Numbered from the stretch's first letter, positions 10,819 through 18,012 are shown. The stretch: 64,000 nt of DNA from Segatella copri (GCF_002224675.1 NZ_NMPZ01000009.1:62001-126000); one strand, 5' to 3'. Notes: a model not told the origin generated them from the letters alone. Translations and numbers: made by a program.

Positions 10819-11200
10819 TCTTTAAGAAATTTGCTGGTTTGGTGTTTTTTTCTTATGATTTCGGTCGATTTTGCAGAAATCTTTTACATCTGTTGTATGT
10901 ACTGGAGTCAGTTTGGCAAAAATACACAAATGGTCACGGCTTCAGTTTCTTATGTTAGAATGTAAATCATGGTTTGAAACTGTACACACTCGGGGTACAA
11001 ACGAAAACAAGATATGCTTGTGTCGGAAAGGTATATATGAGCTGATGGTAGAGTCGTCATCAACAACAATGGACCTGATTTGATAAACTCAGCAGGAATA
11101 CTTGCTATTCATTTAGCGATGGGGTTATGTTCACAAGTTTGAGATTTCATGTAAAAAAGTCCTAATTTCCATATTTCTCTTCTTGTAAATTATGGGATAT
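10819..11200. other. Intergenic stretch with no recognised gene
   Basis: I see no coding potential that looks real on either strand between the leader of the RHS operon and the promoter at 11215. Short open frames exist but have no ribosome site and no recognisable protein pattern. It may hold decayed coding sequence. Confidence 0.4.
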
Positions 11201-11214
11201 TAAGAAAAATATCG

Positions 11215-11222
11215 TATCTTTG
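11215..11222 (+). promoter_or_regulatory. Promoter -7 box of the predicted small RNA
   Basis: TATCTTTG matches the Bacteroidota TAnnTTTG box and sits directly upstream of a strongly structured non-coding segment. No good TTG is seen at the usual spacing. Confidence 0.55.
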
Positions 11223-11226
11223 CCCC

Positions 11227-11345
11227 CGAATTGAGGCGTTCTTTGCATATTGCAAAATACAGAAACGAGCAGAAGTCCGCTCGTTTCCATATTGTTACCT
11301 ATATAATATAGGCAAACGCCCAACTTCTTGATTTTCAATCAAAGT
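11227..11345 (+). ncRNA. Predicted structured small RNA of unknown family
   Basis: Three nested helices can be read. An outer stem pairs TTG-A-GGCGTT (11231-11240, one bulged A) with AACGCCCAA (11315-11323). An internal 9-bp perfect hairpin is GAAACGAGC (11262-11270) with GCTCGTTTC (11279-11287). A third hairpin is CCTATA-TAA-TATAGG (11298-11312). A further hairpin TTGATT-TTC-AATCAA (11328-11342) may end the RNA, although it lacks a strong T tract. No open frame fits. A -7 box lies just upstream, so an independent small RNA of about 110-120 bases is likelier than a leader: the next gene starts 400 bases away beyond a repeat and a terminator. I cannot place it in a known RNA family. Confidence 0.5.
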
Positions 11346-11407
11346 CCAATTTAGAGCGAGTTAGATTCGTTAACACTTCTCAAAGGAGTTCATCCCCCCA
11401 TCTTCCT

Positions 11408-11454
11408 CCCCTATCTCATGGGGGCAGTTTCAGTTTTGAAAACGGACATTAAAA
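11408..11454 (+). repeat. Boundary repeat copy A
   Basis: First copy of the family whose core is CAGTATCAGTTTTGAAAACG followed by GACATTAAAA and preceded by CCCTATCTCATGGGG. This copy reads CAGTTTCAG in the core. It separates the small RNA region from the AbiE cassette. Confidence 0.85.
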
Positions 11455-11457
11455 AGT

Positions 11458-11598
11458 GCGATAACACCGCCCTAACTACCTATTTTTATATAGTTAGGGC
11501 GGTGCTATCGCTAAAATTCGAGACCATTTACCGCAAAAACACAAAGTAAACTACCGTTAAAATACAAAGTAAAACGCCGCAAAAATATAAAGTAACTG
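11458..11598 (-). pseudogene. Scar of a deleted DUF4143 ATPase cassette: terminator, last codons and tandem operator
   Basis: Bases 11458-11511 copy the terminator hairpin that ends the intact ATPase gene at 18961-19014 (GCGATA outer arm, CCGCCCTAACTA inner arm). The next 20 bases or so copy its last codons. The sequence then changes to three tandem 23-bp units (11530-11552, 11553-11575, 11576-11598) of the pattern CCGCAAAAACACAAAGTAAA. The last unit contains a minus-strand TATTTTTG box. I read this as the two ends of an ATPase gene with the body lost. Confidence 0.6.
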
Positions 11599-11688
11599 TA
11601 GAAAACACGATTTACGACAAAGCCATATCAAGTGTAGATGGAGTAAAGGTTATACCTTTGGCTACATTAAAAAACTAAGAAAAAAGCT

Positions 11689-11748
11689 AAATTTTCGATA
11701 GAAAACTAAGAAAAAGTTTGTTTTCTATCGAAAATTTGACTATCTTTG
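11689..11748 (+). promoter_or_regulatory. abiE promoter and perfect inverted-repeat operator
   Basis: AAATTTTCGATAGAAAAC (11689-11706) and its exact reverse complement (11720-11737) form a perfect 18-bp inverted repeat with a 13-base spacer. It is followed at once by the -7 box TATCTTTG (11741-11748). The ATG at 11756 is only 7 bases further on, so the mRNA is probably leaderless. AbiEi antitoxins are known to bind inverted repeats in their own promoter, which fits negative autoregulation. Confidence 0.75.
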
Positions 11749-11755
11749 TGCCCAA

Positions 11756-12385
11756 ATGAGAAATATTCTAATTACATTAGGCAATATTCCAGTAACATCT
11801 TCGGTCATTGCTTCACTATATCCAGATGTAAAGACCAAGTTTGCAAAAGTTGCACAGCTGGAAAAGGCGGGTGAAATCATCCGCCTCAGGCGAAATCTGT
11901 TCGTTGTAAATCCACAAGAAACGGGACAACCACTCTCTTCCGGACTTATCGCCAACCATCTGTTGTCTCCATCTTATGTATCTATGCAGACGGCATTGAG
12001 ATATTATGGTTTAATACCCGAAGCAGTATATACAGTTCAATCCATGACTTTTAAGACAGCAAAGGAATACAATACACCCATAGGCAACTTTTGCTACTAT
12101 CATATTTCAAGACCCACCTATCCTATAGGAATTACGCAGATAAAGGAAGAAAACAATGTCTATATAATGGCTACTCCAGAAAAGGCATTATGTGATTTGA
12201 TAGCCAACCTGCCAGGTATCAAACTGAGATACAAGAAGGAAGCATTAGAGTTTCTGGAAGAAAACCTAAGATTTGATATGGACAGATTCTACCAGCTCAA
12301 TCCCAAGATATTCGAAGAATATGCAAATATAGGGAAAAAGGCAACATCCATACGCACAATATTAAAACTCTTACAACATGAATGA
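11756..12385 (+). CDS. abiEi: Type IV toxin-antitoxin antitoxin, AbiEi family
   Basis: The 209-residue protein has an N-terminal winged-helix-like segment (residues 1-50, ending LRRNLFVVNP) followed by the AbiEi core with ALRYYGLIPEAVYTVQSMTFKT and the later motif TPEKALCDLI. AbiEi proteins bind their promoter and counteract the AbiEii toxin without direct contact. The gene overlaps the toxin gene by 8 bases. It lies between boundary repeats A and B. Assignment rests on the domain pattern and its partner and is firm. Confidence 0.88.
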   Translation: MRNILITLGNIPVTSSVIASLYPDVKTKFAKVAQLEKAGEIIRLRRNLFVVNPQETGQPLSSGLIANHLLSPSYVSMQTALRYYGLIPEAVYTVQSMTFKTAKEYNTPIGNFCYYHISRPTYPIGITQIKEENNVYIMATPEKALCDLIANLPGIKLRYKKEALEFLEENLRFDMDRFYQLNPKIFEEYANIGKKATSIRTILKLLQHE

Positions 12386-13202
12386 GATATACCAAAATAT
12401 GTTATCAGCTTATGATCTTTCTACAGATCAGGCTAAAAGAAATGCTACTTTTGAGGTAAACCAGCAAATAATTCTTGCCGGTTTGTACCAAGGCGGCTTC
12501 TTCGAAAAGGCAGCTTTTTATGGTGGAACCTGCCTACGCATTTTCCACGGTTTAAATCGCTTCAGTGAAGATATGGATTTCTCTTTATTGAACAAAGATG
12601 AAAGTTTTGACTTCTCCCAATACTTCCAACCAATTATCGACGAGTTTGATGCCATCGGGAGAAGAGTGGACATACAGAAGAAGGACAAGAAGAATTTTGG
12701 AAAAGTAGAATCAGCCTTTTTAAAAGATACCACCGACGTTTATGACATTTCCTTTCAAACAGAAAAGTCCATCAAAATCAAAATTGAAGTAGATACCAAT
12801 CCACCTCTCCATTTTACTACGGAGCAAAAACTTCTGATAGAGCCTCGTTCTTTCATGACAAGATGCTTTACCCTTCCCAACTTATTTGCCGGCAAAATGC
12901 ACGCATTAGTTTATCGAGCATGGAAAAACCGGGTAAAAGGACGCGATTGGTATGATTTCGAATGGTACATCCGAAATAGAATTCCTCTAGATTTCAAACA
13001 TCTACAGGAAAGAATCAAAGAATTTAATGGATGCGAGAAATCAAAAGAAGAATTCATTGCCGACTTGGAGCAAAGACTAAAATCTGCAGACATCAAACAG
13101 GTAAAAGCAGATGTGATGCCGTTTATAAAGAATCCTAAAGAAATGACTATCTGGTCCAACGAATACTTTCTGCAATTGGCAAAAATGATAAACTTTGAAT
13201 AG
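12378..13202 (+). CDS. abiEii: Type IV toxin, nucleotidyltransferase AbiEii/AbiGii family
   Basis: The 274-residue protein carries the DUF1814 nucleotidyltransferase signature: FYGGTCLRIFHGLNRFSEDMDFS near residues 43-66, with the GG and the DxD-like metal-binding pair, and RGRDWYDFEWYI-type downstream residues (KGRDWYDFEWYIRNRIP). AbiEii toxins transfer nucleotides to tRNA and cause reversible growth arrest; many AbiE pairs protect against phages. The ATG lies inside the antitoxin gene, which suggests translational coupling. Both genes look intact. Confidence 0.88.
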   Translation: MNEIYQNMLSAYDLSTDQAKRNATFEVNQQIILAGLYQGGFFEKAAFYGGTCLRIFHGLNRFSEDMDFSLLNKDESFDFSQYFQPIIDEFDAIGRRVDIQKKDKKNFGKVESAFLKDTTDVYDISFQTEKSIKIKIEVDTNPPLHFTTEQKLLIEPRSFMTRCFTLPNLFAGKMHALVYRAWKNRVKGRDWYDFEWYIRNRIPLDFKHLQERIKEFNGCEKSKEEFIADLEQRLKSADIKQVKADVMPFIKNPKEMTIWSNEYFLQLAKMINFE

Positions 13203-13218
13203 TTAAGGTATCTCCCAT

Positions 13219-13265
13219 CCCTATCACATGGGGACAGTATCAGTTTTGAAAACGGACATTAAAAA
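13219..13265 (+). repeat. Boundary repeat copy B
   Basis: Near-perfect copy of the repeat (CCCTATCACATGGGG variant, core CAGTATCAGTTTTGAAAACG), 17 bases after the abiEii stop. Confidence 0.88.
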
Positions 13266-13272
13266 ATGCGAT

Positions 13273-13392
13273 AATACTGTTGCCAGACACTATTGTCGCT
13301 GCCTTGAGATTAGACATCGCACCTAGAAGCCCGACATCCAGGCCGAAAATCTTGAAGGCCGCCCGGTCTTCATAACTGGCAAGTGGCTGTCG
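13273..13392 (-). pseudogene. Internal fragment of a DUF4143 ATPase gene
   Basis: About 120 bases here match the internal part of the intact ATPase gene (plus-strand 19321-19440) with only a handful of differences. They correspond to roughly residues 289-329 of that 430-residue protein. The fragment is joined on its left to bases resembling the ATPase 3' flank next to copy B, and on its right to a partial boundary repeat at 13398. It is a remnant left after deletion of the rest of an ATPase cassette. Confidence 0.8.
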
Positions 13393-13397
13393 AGAAA

Positions 13398-13426
13398 AGG
13401 GGCAGTATCAGTCAAAAAAAACGGAC
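13398..13426 (+). repeat. Boundary repeat copy G, divergent
   Basis: GGGGCAGTATCAGT is kept, then the core diverges to an A tract before CGGAC. It closes the ATPase scar on the right. Confidence 0.6.
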
Positions 13427-13496
13427 GCCGAGAAACAGAACCATCTATCTAGTTGATTATCAATACATTCACATCTTTTAAATACTTTTTTTTCAA

Positions 13497-13571
13497 AATA
13501 TTGGCGTTTTTTTTGAAATTTTCCCTTCATATTACTATATTATAAAGGTATAACCAAAAAGAAAGAATAAA
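13497..13571 (+). repeat. Duplicated leader of the small-protein modules (three copies)
   Basis: About 75 bases upstream of the gene at 13572 are nearly identical to 16381-16457 and clearly related to 20610-20682. The shared core is TTGAAATTTTC, then TTACTATATTATA, then AGGTAT-A-ACCAAAA. Each copy ends at the start codon of the first gene of a module, so it likely holds the promoter and ribosome site. No standard TAnnTTTG box is visible. In the other two copies a hairpin precedes the leader (16362-16392; 20593-20621). Confidence 0.7.
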
Positions 13572-14069
13572 ATGGCAAATAAAATGTCTTTATGTATCAT
13601 CAAATACACCTATACTCGATATGTAGGGGTGGATATCGAAAAATATACTCGGGGACTATTCGAGTATGTGAAGGAAGAGTTTGGAGAGTTTCGACCACAA
13701 ATGTCAGAGCCTGGAACTATACCTGATATGCCAGACTATCTGGACATCGTGCTCTGCAAGAAGGATGGCAGCATCTTCTACGAAAGCGACATTCTACGCC
13801 GTGCCGTCAACATTCCGCATGATTGTCAAATGGGTGGATTAGTATTGGAAATCTTTATCCAGAACTGCGATGGCACGAGATACAAAAAAAGACATGCATA
13901 TCCCAAGCCTTGGGAGAACCATGAAGCTAACGGCAAGTCGGACATGAGAAAACTGAAAATTCATAAAACTATCAGCAAAAGGCATCTTAACAATCAAGAA
14001 GGCAAAGACTCTGAAGGCATCAGAATACCTGAACTTAGACCCAAGATTGACCTTCACTTCTTAAGATAG
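13572..14069 (+). CDS. Small protein of unknown function, mosaic of two paralogues
   Basis: I do not recognise this 165-residue family. No signal peptide or membrane segment is visible. The first 71 residues are almost identical to the protein at 16458-16796, while the rest is almost identical to the protein at 21046-21582. The switch lies in the shared stretch CKKDGSIFYE. The C-terminal third is basic (KSDMRKLKIHKTISKR). It is followed 7 bases later by a chimeric second gene. The mosaic structure points to recombination between module copies. Confidence 0.6.
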   Translation: MANKMSLCIIKYTYTRYVGVDIEKYTRGLFEYVKEEFGEFRPQMSEPGTIPDMPDYLDIVLCKKDGSIFYESDILRRAVNIPHDCQMGGLVLEIFIQNCDGTRYKKRHAYPKPWENHEANGKSDMRKLKIHKTISKRHLNNQEGKDSEGIRIPELRPKIDLHFLR

Positions 14070-14076
14070 CCATCCT

Positions 14077-14541
14077 ATGACATACGAAGAATTCAAGCAA
14101 TTGGCTGAACATCCACAGCATCGGGATGTTCCTGCCATCTTCAAGCTCGAAGTTTTAGAAACAGAAGAGCTGGAGGAGAAAAAGCGTTCACACTATCCGA
14201 AATACAAGGTGAACACCTATTGTCCGCAAGCTTTCACCACAACTCTGGAGAAGGAGCGTATGATGGCTCAGATGGGTGGAGCTCCTCAGATGCCAGGCAT
14301 GGGTGCTGCTGTTCCTCAGGTACAGTATTATATTGGCATCAATGGTCAGCAGTATGGTCCATGCGATTGGAACAAGCTCCAGCAGCTCGTTCAGCAGGGT
14401 CAGTTCACCCAGCAGTCATACATTTGGAAGAACGATATGGCGCAGTGGGAGTTTGCCGGCAATGTAGCAGAACTCGCTCCATTGTTCCAAGGCACCGCCC
14501 CACAGATGCCGGGAATGCCTCCTACTATGCCGGGGATGTAA
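14077..14541 (+). CDS. Chimeric protein: module N-terminus fused to a GYF_2 (DUF4339) domain
   Basis: Residues 1-58 are identical to the N-terminus of the 342-residue module proteins at 16804 and 21551. Right after TTTLE the sequence changes to a glycine/methionine/proline-rich linker, then a GYF_2 domain (YYIGINGQQYGPCDWNKL through SYIWKNDMAQWEFAGNV, about residues 85-138), then a PQMPGMPPTMPGM tail. GYF_2 domains of this type usually sit at the C-terminus of SPFH or zinc-ribbon proteins. The zinc ribbon of the parent protein is lost. Whether the fusion is functional is unknown; the frame is intact. Confidence 0.65.
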   Translation: MTYEEFKQLAEHPQHRDVPAIFKLEVLETEELEEKKRSHYPKYKVNTYCPQAFTTTLEKERMMAQMGGAPQMPGMGAAVPQVQYYIGINGQQYGPCDWNKLQQLVQQGQFTQQSYIWKNDMAQWEFAGNVAELAPLFQGTAPQMPGMPPTMPGM

Positions 14542-14594
14542 TTTCCCGGCAGCTATAATACAAACAAAAGTAAGAACATTAAATTTGTGATAAT

Positions 14595-14846
14595 ATGGAA
14601 TTATTCAAAAAATTAGTCGGTGATATCGCAAAGACAGTAGGTGAAAGCCTGGAAGAAGTTTCAAACGAAGCCAAAAAGAGTTTCCAAGAGGCTCGCGAAG
14701 AGGTAAGAAAGAACATCCAGGAAGCAAAGCTGAATCAATTCAACTATGACGATGATGATGACGATGATGATGACAATTGGGATTATCCCTTAACAAAGTT
14801 ATCAGATGATGACGATGATATACGAATCCAGTTAGGCCATTTTTAA
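14595..14846 (+). CDS. Small acidic protein with poly-aspartate tract, probably the 5' part of a broken gene
   Basis: The 83-residue frame has an amphipathic, coiled-coil-like N-terminal half (LFKKLVGDIAKTVGESLEE, then repeated EA/KN segments) and a run of nine aspartates encoded by a GAT/GAC microsatellite near 14750-14775, with another DDDDD further on. The stop at 14844 lies in a T/A homopolymer. Directly after it, shifted by one base, a leucine-rich-repeat frame continues, so the original product was probably longer. Confidence 0.5.
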   Translation: MELFKKLVGDIAKTVGESLEEVSNEAKKSFQEAREEVRKNIQEAKLNQFNYDDDDDDDDDNWDYPLTKLSDDDDDIRIQLGHF

Positions 14847-14847
14847 A

Positions 14848-14976
14848 AATGGCGTTTTAACCATCGACGAGGGACATACAACTCTCGGCGAAGATGCCTT
14901 GGAGGGGTACAATAATATTAGAAAAGTCATTTTCCCTTCAACTCTTAGAGAAATTGACAAATGTTTTATCAAGTGA
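14848..14976 (+). pseudogene. BspA-type leucine-rich-repeat fragment, frameshifted continuation
   Basis: In the next frame the bases read NGVLTIDEGHTTLGEDAL, then a further segment ending IFPSTLREIDKCFIK and a stop. GVLTI...IG-DAF-...I-LP-SL is the pattern of LRR_5 (BspA-like) repeats of Bacteroidota surface proteins. It joins the acidic gene upstream across a homopolymer (TTTTTAAAAA) and is cut at its right end by an IS1380 transposase remnant. Confidence 0.65.
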
Positions 14977-15185
14977 GTTGTAACATCCTCAATACATGAG
15001 CCACCACAAAGATATACGCACATCAGAGAACGTAGAATCTCACTATATTGATAACCAAACAATGTGCATCTCAATCCCAAGGTGGAATCTATGGTTTGAG
15101 CTAAAAGAGCATCAAATTGCTCCATAATAGAAAAAATTCCTCCAAAAGGAGTGAGTTTCTCAGATTTTATTTGTATTTTTGCCAT
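14975..15185 (-). mobile_element. IS1380-family transposase, N-terminal remnant
   Basis: Read on the minus strand from the ATG at 15185, the protein begins MAKIQIKSEKLTPFGGIF and continues with IMEQFDALLAQTIDSTLGLR and GYQYSEILRSLMCVYLCGG. This is the N-terminus of Bacteroidota IS1380-type DDE transposases. Only about 70 of some 400 residues remain; the frame runs into the LRR fragment near 14975. Upstream bases to about 15300 probably include the end of the element, but I could not define its terminal inverted repeat with confidence. Confidence 0.72.
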
Positions 15186-15325
15186 GTCATTCAGAGTTTT
15201 ATTTGTTTTTAAATGCAACACTAAGATAAGTGAAATTTCAGACATGACATAATCCTGAACAACTTATTGTTGCTTAGGTGCTTATAAAAAATATTAAATT
15301 ATAGTGTTGCGGAAATAAGGAAAAA

Positions 15326-16276
15326 ATGAAAAGAACTATAATTTACGTATTCGGTCCTAAGCGCCTTTCACCTCAGTATTCTTCCAATACAGAGTTGAAA
15401 CTGCAGGAAGGTGGCTGGCTTAAGATCGGCCAGACTTCGGAAGAAAACGACAATATTGACAAATGGGAATCTGCTATGGTAAGAATCAATCAGGAAGTGC
15501 GTACAGGTATCCCAGAGGTTTGTCAGTTGTTTGAAGTTTTTGAATATCCTGAGCAAACAGGAAAAACAGATGATACTATCAGAAGTTTATTAACTGATGA
15601 TATCTATAATCTAGAATGCTCAAAAGTCCATAATCAGAACATTGATAAATACGAAATTAGAGCTGGACGTGAGTTTGTTTATGGCGTAACAAGAAGCCAA
15701 GTACTGAATGCCATAGCCAAGTTTGAGCGTAATCTGATTTTAGACAATTACGGCAAAGAGGGGTTCGACAATCTGATGCAGATGATAAAAGACAACAATA
15801 GCGGAGATTCACCGCTTGAGATTAACCAAGACATGGATTCTTCTGCAGAGATTTCAACAAACAAGAAATCAGAGTGGTGTGACTATCTTTGGGACAGTGT
15901 TGTTGATAAGATCAAGGGTACTATAGGCTCCTCTATCAGCAATACAAAGGGCAGAGCATACATTAAATTCAATTCACCACGTCGCAAAGATTTCTTCTAT
16001 GACTGTGGCTACAGCGTTCGTTATGGCATTACCACCGTAACAATCACTACGCTTAATGGTGAAGATGCAAAAAAACAAATGGATGAATTTATAGCCAAGA
16101 ATGATGTCCTCACCCAATTACCAAACCTGAAGCTTAAACAAGGAACTAAGCAGAAGAACAAATGGGCATGGCTTATTACAGACACTTTGGACAAAACAGA
16201 TGACGAGTTGGTGAATTGGTTTGCTGATACCATCTTAAAGTTTTATAGCATATTTGAAAATATAGAGGGTCAGTAA
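15326..16276 (+). CDS. Putative GIY-YIG-like (T5orf172-type) protein with unknown C-terminal domain
   Basis: The 316-residue protein begins IIYVFGPKRLSPQYSSNTELKLQ and GWLKIGQTSEEND, which resembles the Y...G..KIG.T core of GIY-YIG-like domains. It continues to HNQNIDKYEIRAGREFVYGVTRSQVLNAI, which may supply the later catalytic part. The second half (KSEWCDYLWDSVVDKIKG to the end) looks like a separate alpha/beta domain of the sort found in nuclease-associated proteins. An AAGGAAAAA ribosome site precedes the ATG. It stands alone between the IS remnant and the second module copy. The function is uncertain. Confidence 0.55.
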   Translation: MKRTIIYVFGPKRLSPQYSSNTELKLQEGGWLKIGQTSEENDNIDKWESAMVRINQEVRTGIPEVCQLFEVFEYPEQTGKTDDTIRSLLTDDIYNLECSKVHNQNIDKYEIRAGREFVYGVTRSQVLNAIAKFERNLILDNYGKEGFDNLMQMIKDNNSGDSPLEINQDMDSSAEISTNKKSEWCDYLWDSVVDKIKGTIGSSISNTKGRAYIKFNSPRRKDFFYDCGYSVRYGITTVTITTLNGEDAKKQMDEFIAKNDVLTQLPNLKLKQGTKQKNKWAWLITDTLDKTDDELVNWFADTILKFYSIFENIEGQ

Positions 16277-16361
16277 AATAACTATTTAATTTAACGACTC
16301 TATTCAAAGAACAATTTAACAAGTAGCCCTCTTTTCTAACAGACGCTAATTCAATAATCAA

Positions 16362-16457
16362 GCGCCAATACTTTTAAAAAAAATATTGGCGCTTATTTTT
16401 GAAATTTTCCCTTCATATTACTATATTATAAAGGTATAACCAAAAAGAAAGAATAAA
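16362..16457 (+). promoter_or_regulatory. Hairpin plus duplicated leader of module copy 2
   Basis: A perfect 9-bp inverted repeat, GCGCCAATA (16362-16370) and TATTGGCGC (16384-16392), is followed by the T-rich start of the leader shared with 13497-13571. The hairpin may be the terminator of the preceding gene or the left limit of the duplicated segment. Confidence 0.6.
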
Positions 16458-16796
16458 ATGGCAAATAAAATGTCTTTATGTATCATCAAATACACCTATA
16501 CTCGATATGTAGGGGTGGATATCGAAAAATATACTCGGGGACTATTCGAGTATGTGAAGGAAGCGTTTGGAGAGTTTCGACCACAAATGTCAGAGCCTGG
16601 AACTATACCTGATATGCCAGACTATCTGGACATCGTGCTTTGCAAAAAGGACGGAAGTATCTTCTACGAAATGGATATCCAAAGACGTGCCATCAACATC
16701 CCGCTCGACTTTCAGCTGGAAGGACTGGTCATGGAAATCGACATCACCAACTGTGATGGTACAAAATACAAGAAGACACACCAATTCTTAAAATAA
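16458..16796 (+). CDS. Small protein of unknown function, module copy 2
   Basis: This 112-residue protein is the short form of the family also at 13572 and 21046. Its N-terminal 71 residues are nearly identical to the 13572 product. Its own C-terminus (MDIQRRAINIPLDFQLEGLV to KTHQFLK) is a shorter version without the basic extension. No known domain is recognised. It is followed 7 bases later by the 342-residue zinc-ribbon protein, so the two probably act together. Confidence 0.6.
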   Translation: MANKMSLCIIKYTYTRYVGVDIEKYTRGLFEYVKEAFGEFRPQMSEPGTIPDMPDYLDIVLCKKDGSIFYEMDIQRRAINIPLDFQLEGLVMEIDITNCDGTKYKKTHQFLK

Positions 16797-16803
16797 ACAT
16801 CCT

Positions 16804-17832
16804 ATGACATACGAAGAATTCAAGCAATTGGCTGAACATCCACAGCATCGGGATGTTCCTGCCATCTTCAAGCTCGAAGTTTTAGAAACGGAAGAGCTGG
16901 AGGAGAAAAAGCGTTCACACTATCCGAAATACAAGGTGAACACCTATTGTCCGCAAGCCTTCACCACTACTTTGGAGGAGGCAGAGAGACTGATGCACCA
17001 GGATGTCCAGTACCGCAAAAAGATGAAGGAGGAAGACGACTATCCGCTGGATACCTTCTGCTATTATATCTCGGAGATTCCGCTGGGACTGTTGCACTAC
17101 GACCGCGAATGTCTTTCTGAAAGAGTGTATGACGGTGAGGGAAAACTGATCGACCGGTCTTACTGCTGTTCGCGTTTCAGCATCTACTATCCCGGAGTCT
17201 GCGATTCGCCAGCATACGACCGTCATCCTGACGAGACCTTCCGAGGCAGAAGCGCTGAACAGATCAGATTCAAGAAGGGTGACATCGTAGAAGTATATCG
17301 TGGCGATGAGGTGAAACTTGCCATCGTTGTCGGAACTCCGCTTACCACCGAATGGATCTGGGAGAGAAACCAGGCTGCCAAGGATAAAAGGGGATTGGAT
17401 GAACTGCCATACGATGAAACGGACGACAGCTATACCGTGATAGATGGTCCCGGCTACGAATACCACGACCACGTTCCGTCGCTGTATGTCTTCGCCCCTC
17501 ACTATCATGTGCCGCTCTATCTTCAGAGACGATTCAAGGGGTATTTGGAAAAGGCTGAGAAAAAGCAGAAAGAAGAGGAGGAGAAAGACAGGATCTTCCG
17601 CCAGGCTCACGATTGCTGCTTCAGCAACAAGGAACAAATAGAAAAATCTGAAAAGTGCGGCTGTTTCTTCTGCGGCGAAATCTTCTCGCCATCCGAAATC
17701 ACGGATTACCTCCCTGATGAGCCGCCTACAGCCGAATGTCCCTTCTGTTATACCGACTCCGTAATAGGTGATGCCTCCGGCTTCCCTATCACCAAGGATT
17801 TCTTGAAGAAAATGAGGAAGAGATATTTCTAG
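16804..17832 (+). CDS. 342-residue protein with C-terminal zinc ribbon, module copy 2
   Basis: The N-terminal part (MTYEEFKQLAEHP through about residue 130) is unrecognised. The middle (residues 160-195, GDIVEVYRGDEVKLAIVVGT) looks like a small beta-barrel. Residues 245-265 are a charged EKKQKEEEEK helix. The C-terminus CGCFFCGEIFSPSEI...CPFCYTDSVIGDASGFP has two CxxC pairs and matches a family usually labelled cytoplasmic protein, in which this zinc-ribbon tail is conserved. About 97% identical to the copy at 21551. It ends 31 bases before boundary repeat C. Role unknown. Confidence 0.65.
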   Translation: MTYEEFKQLAEHPQHRDVPAIFKLEVLETEELEEKKRSHYPKYKVNTYCPQAFTTTLEEAERLMHQDVQYRKKMKEEDDYPLDTFCYYISEIPLGLLHYDRECLSERVYDGEGKLIDRSYCCSRFSIYYPGVCDSPAYDRHPDETFRGRSAEQIRFKKGDIVEVYRGDEVKLAIVVGTPLTTEWIWERNQAAKDKRGLDELPYDETDDSYTVIDGPGYEYHDHVPSLYVFAPHYHVPLYLQRRFKGYLEKAEKKQKEEEEKDRIFRQAHDCCFSNKEQIEKSEKCGCFFCGEIFSPSEITDYLPDEPPTAECPFCYTDSVIGDASGFPITKDFLKKMRKRYF

Positions 17833-17863
17833 GCGATTTTTCAACGTTTTTCACCGAGCTGCC

Positions 17864-17945
17864 CCCTATCTCATGGGGGCAGTATCAGTTTTGAAAACGG
17901 ACATTAAAATACCGTTTACCGCAAAAGCACAAAGTAAACTGCCTA
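17864..17945 (+). repeat. Boundary repeat copy C with ATPase-cassette scar
   Basis: The repeat itself is 17864-17909 with the perfect core. It is followed by ACCGCAAAAGCACAAAGTAA, a single unit of the 23-bp operator repeat seen three times at 11530-11598. This is the smallest of the three ATPase-cassette scars. Confidence 0.8.
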
Positions 17946-17946
17946 A

Positions 17947-18000
17947 AATAAGTAATGCCCCTCTAGTATGCAGCCTTTCGGCGCGCCAGAGGGGCTTATT
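17947..18000 (-). terminator. Terminator of the GNAT toxin operon
   Basis: GCCCCTCT pairs with AGAGGGGC, extended by AATAAG/CTTATT arms, with a 23-base loop. It lies just after the stop of the minus-strand acetyltransferase gene. Confidence 0.7.
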
Positions 18001-18012
18001 ATCTTTTATTTG

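Noticed and set aside
11530..11598. CRISPR-like array
   Set aside because: Units of 23 bases abut directly without spacers, and no cas genes are present.
14986..15245. Upstream extension of the IS1380 frame to the ATG at 15245
   Set aside because: Family homology starts at MAKIQIK (15185); the extra 20 residues are probably untranslated element DNA.
16915..17844. A 309-codon minus-strand frame opposite the 342-residue module gene, also present at 21662-22591
   Set aside because: It is the antisense of a conserved zinc-ribbon protein; its conservation between copies is explained by the near identity of the plus-strand genes.
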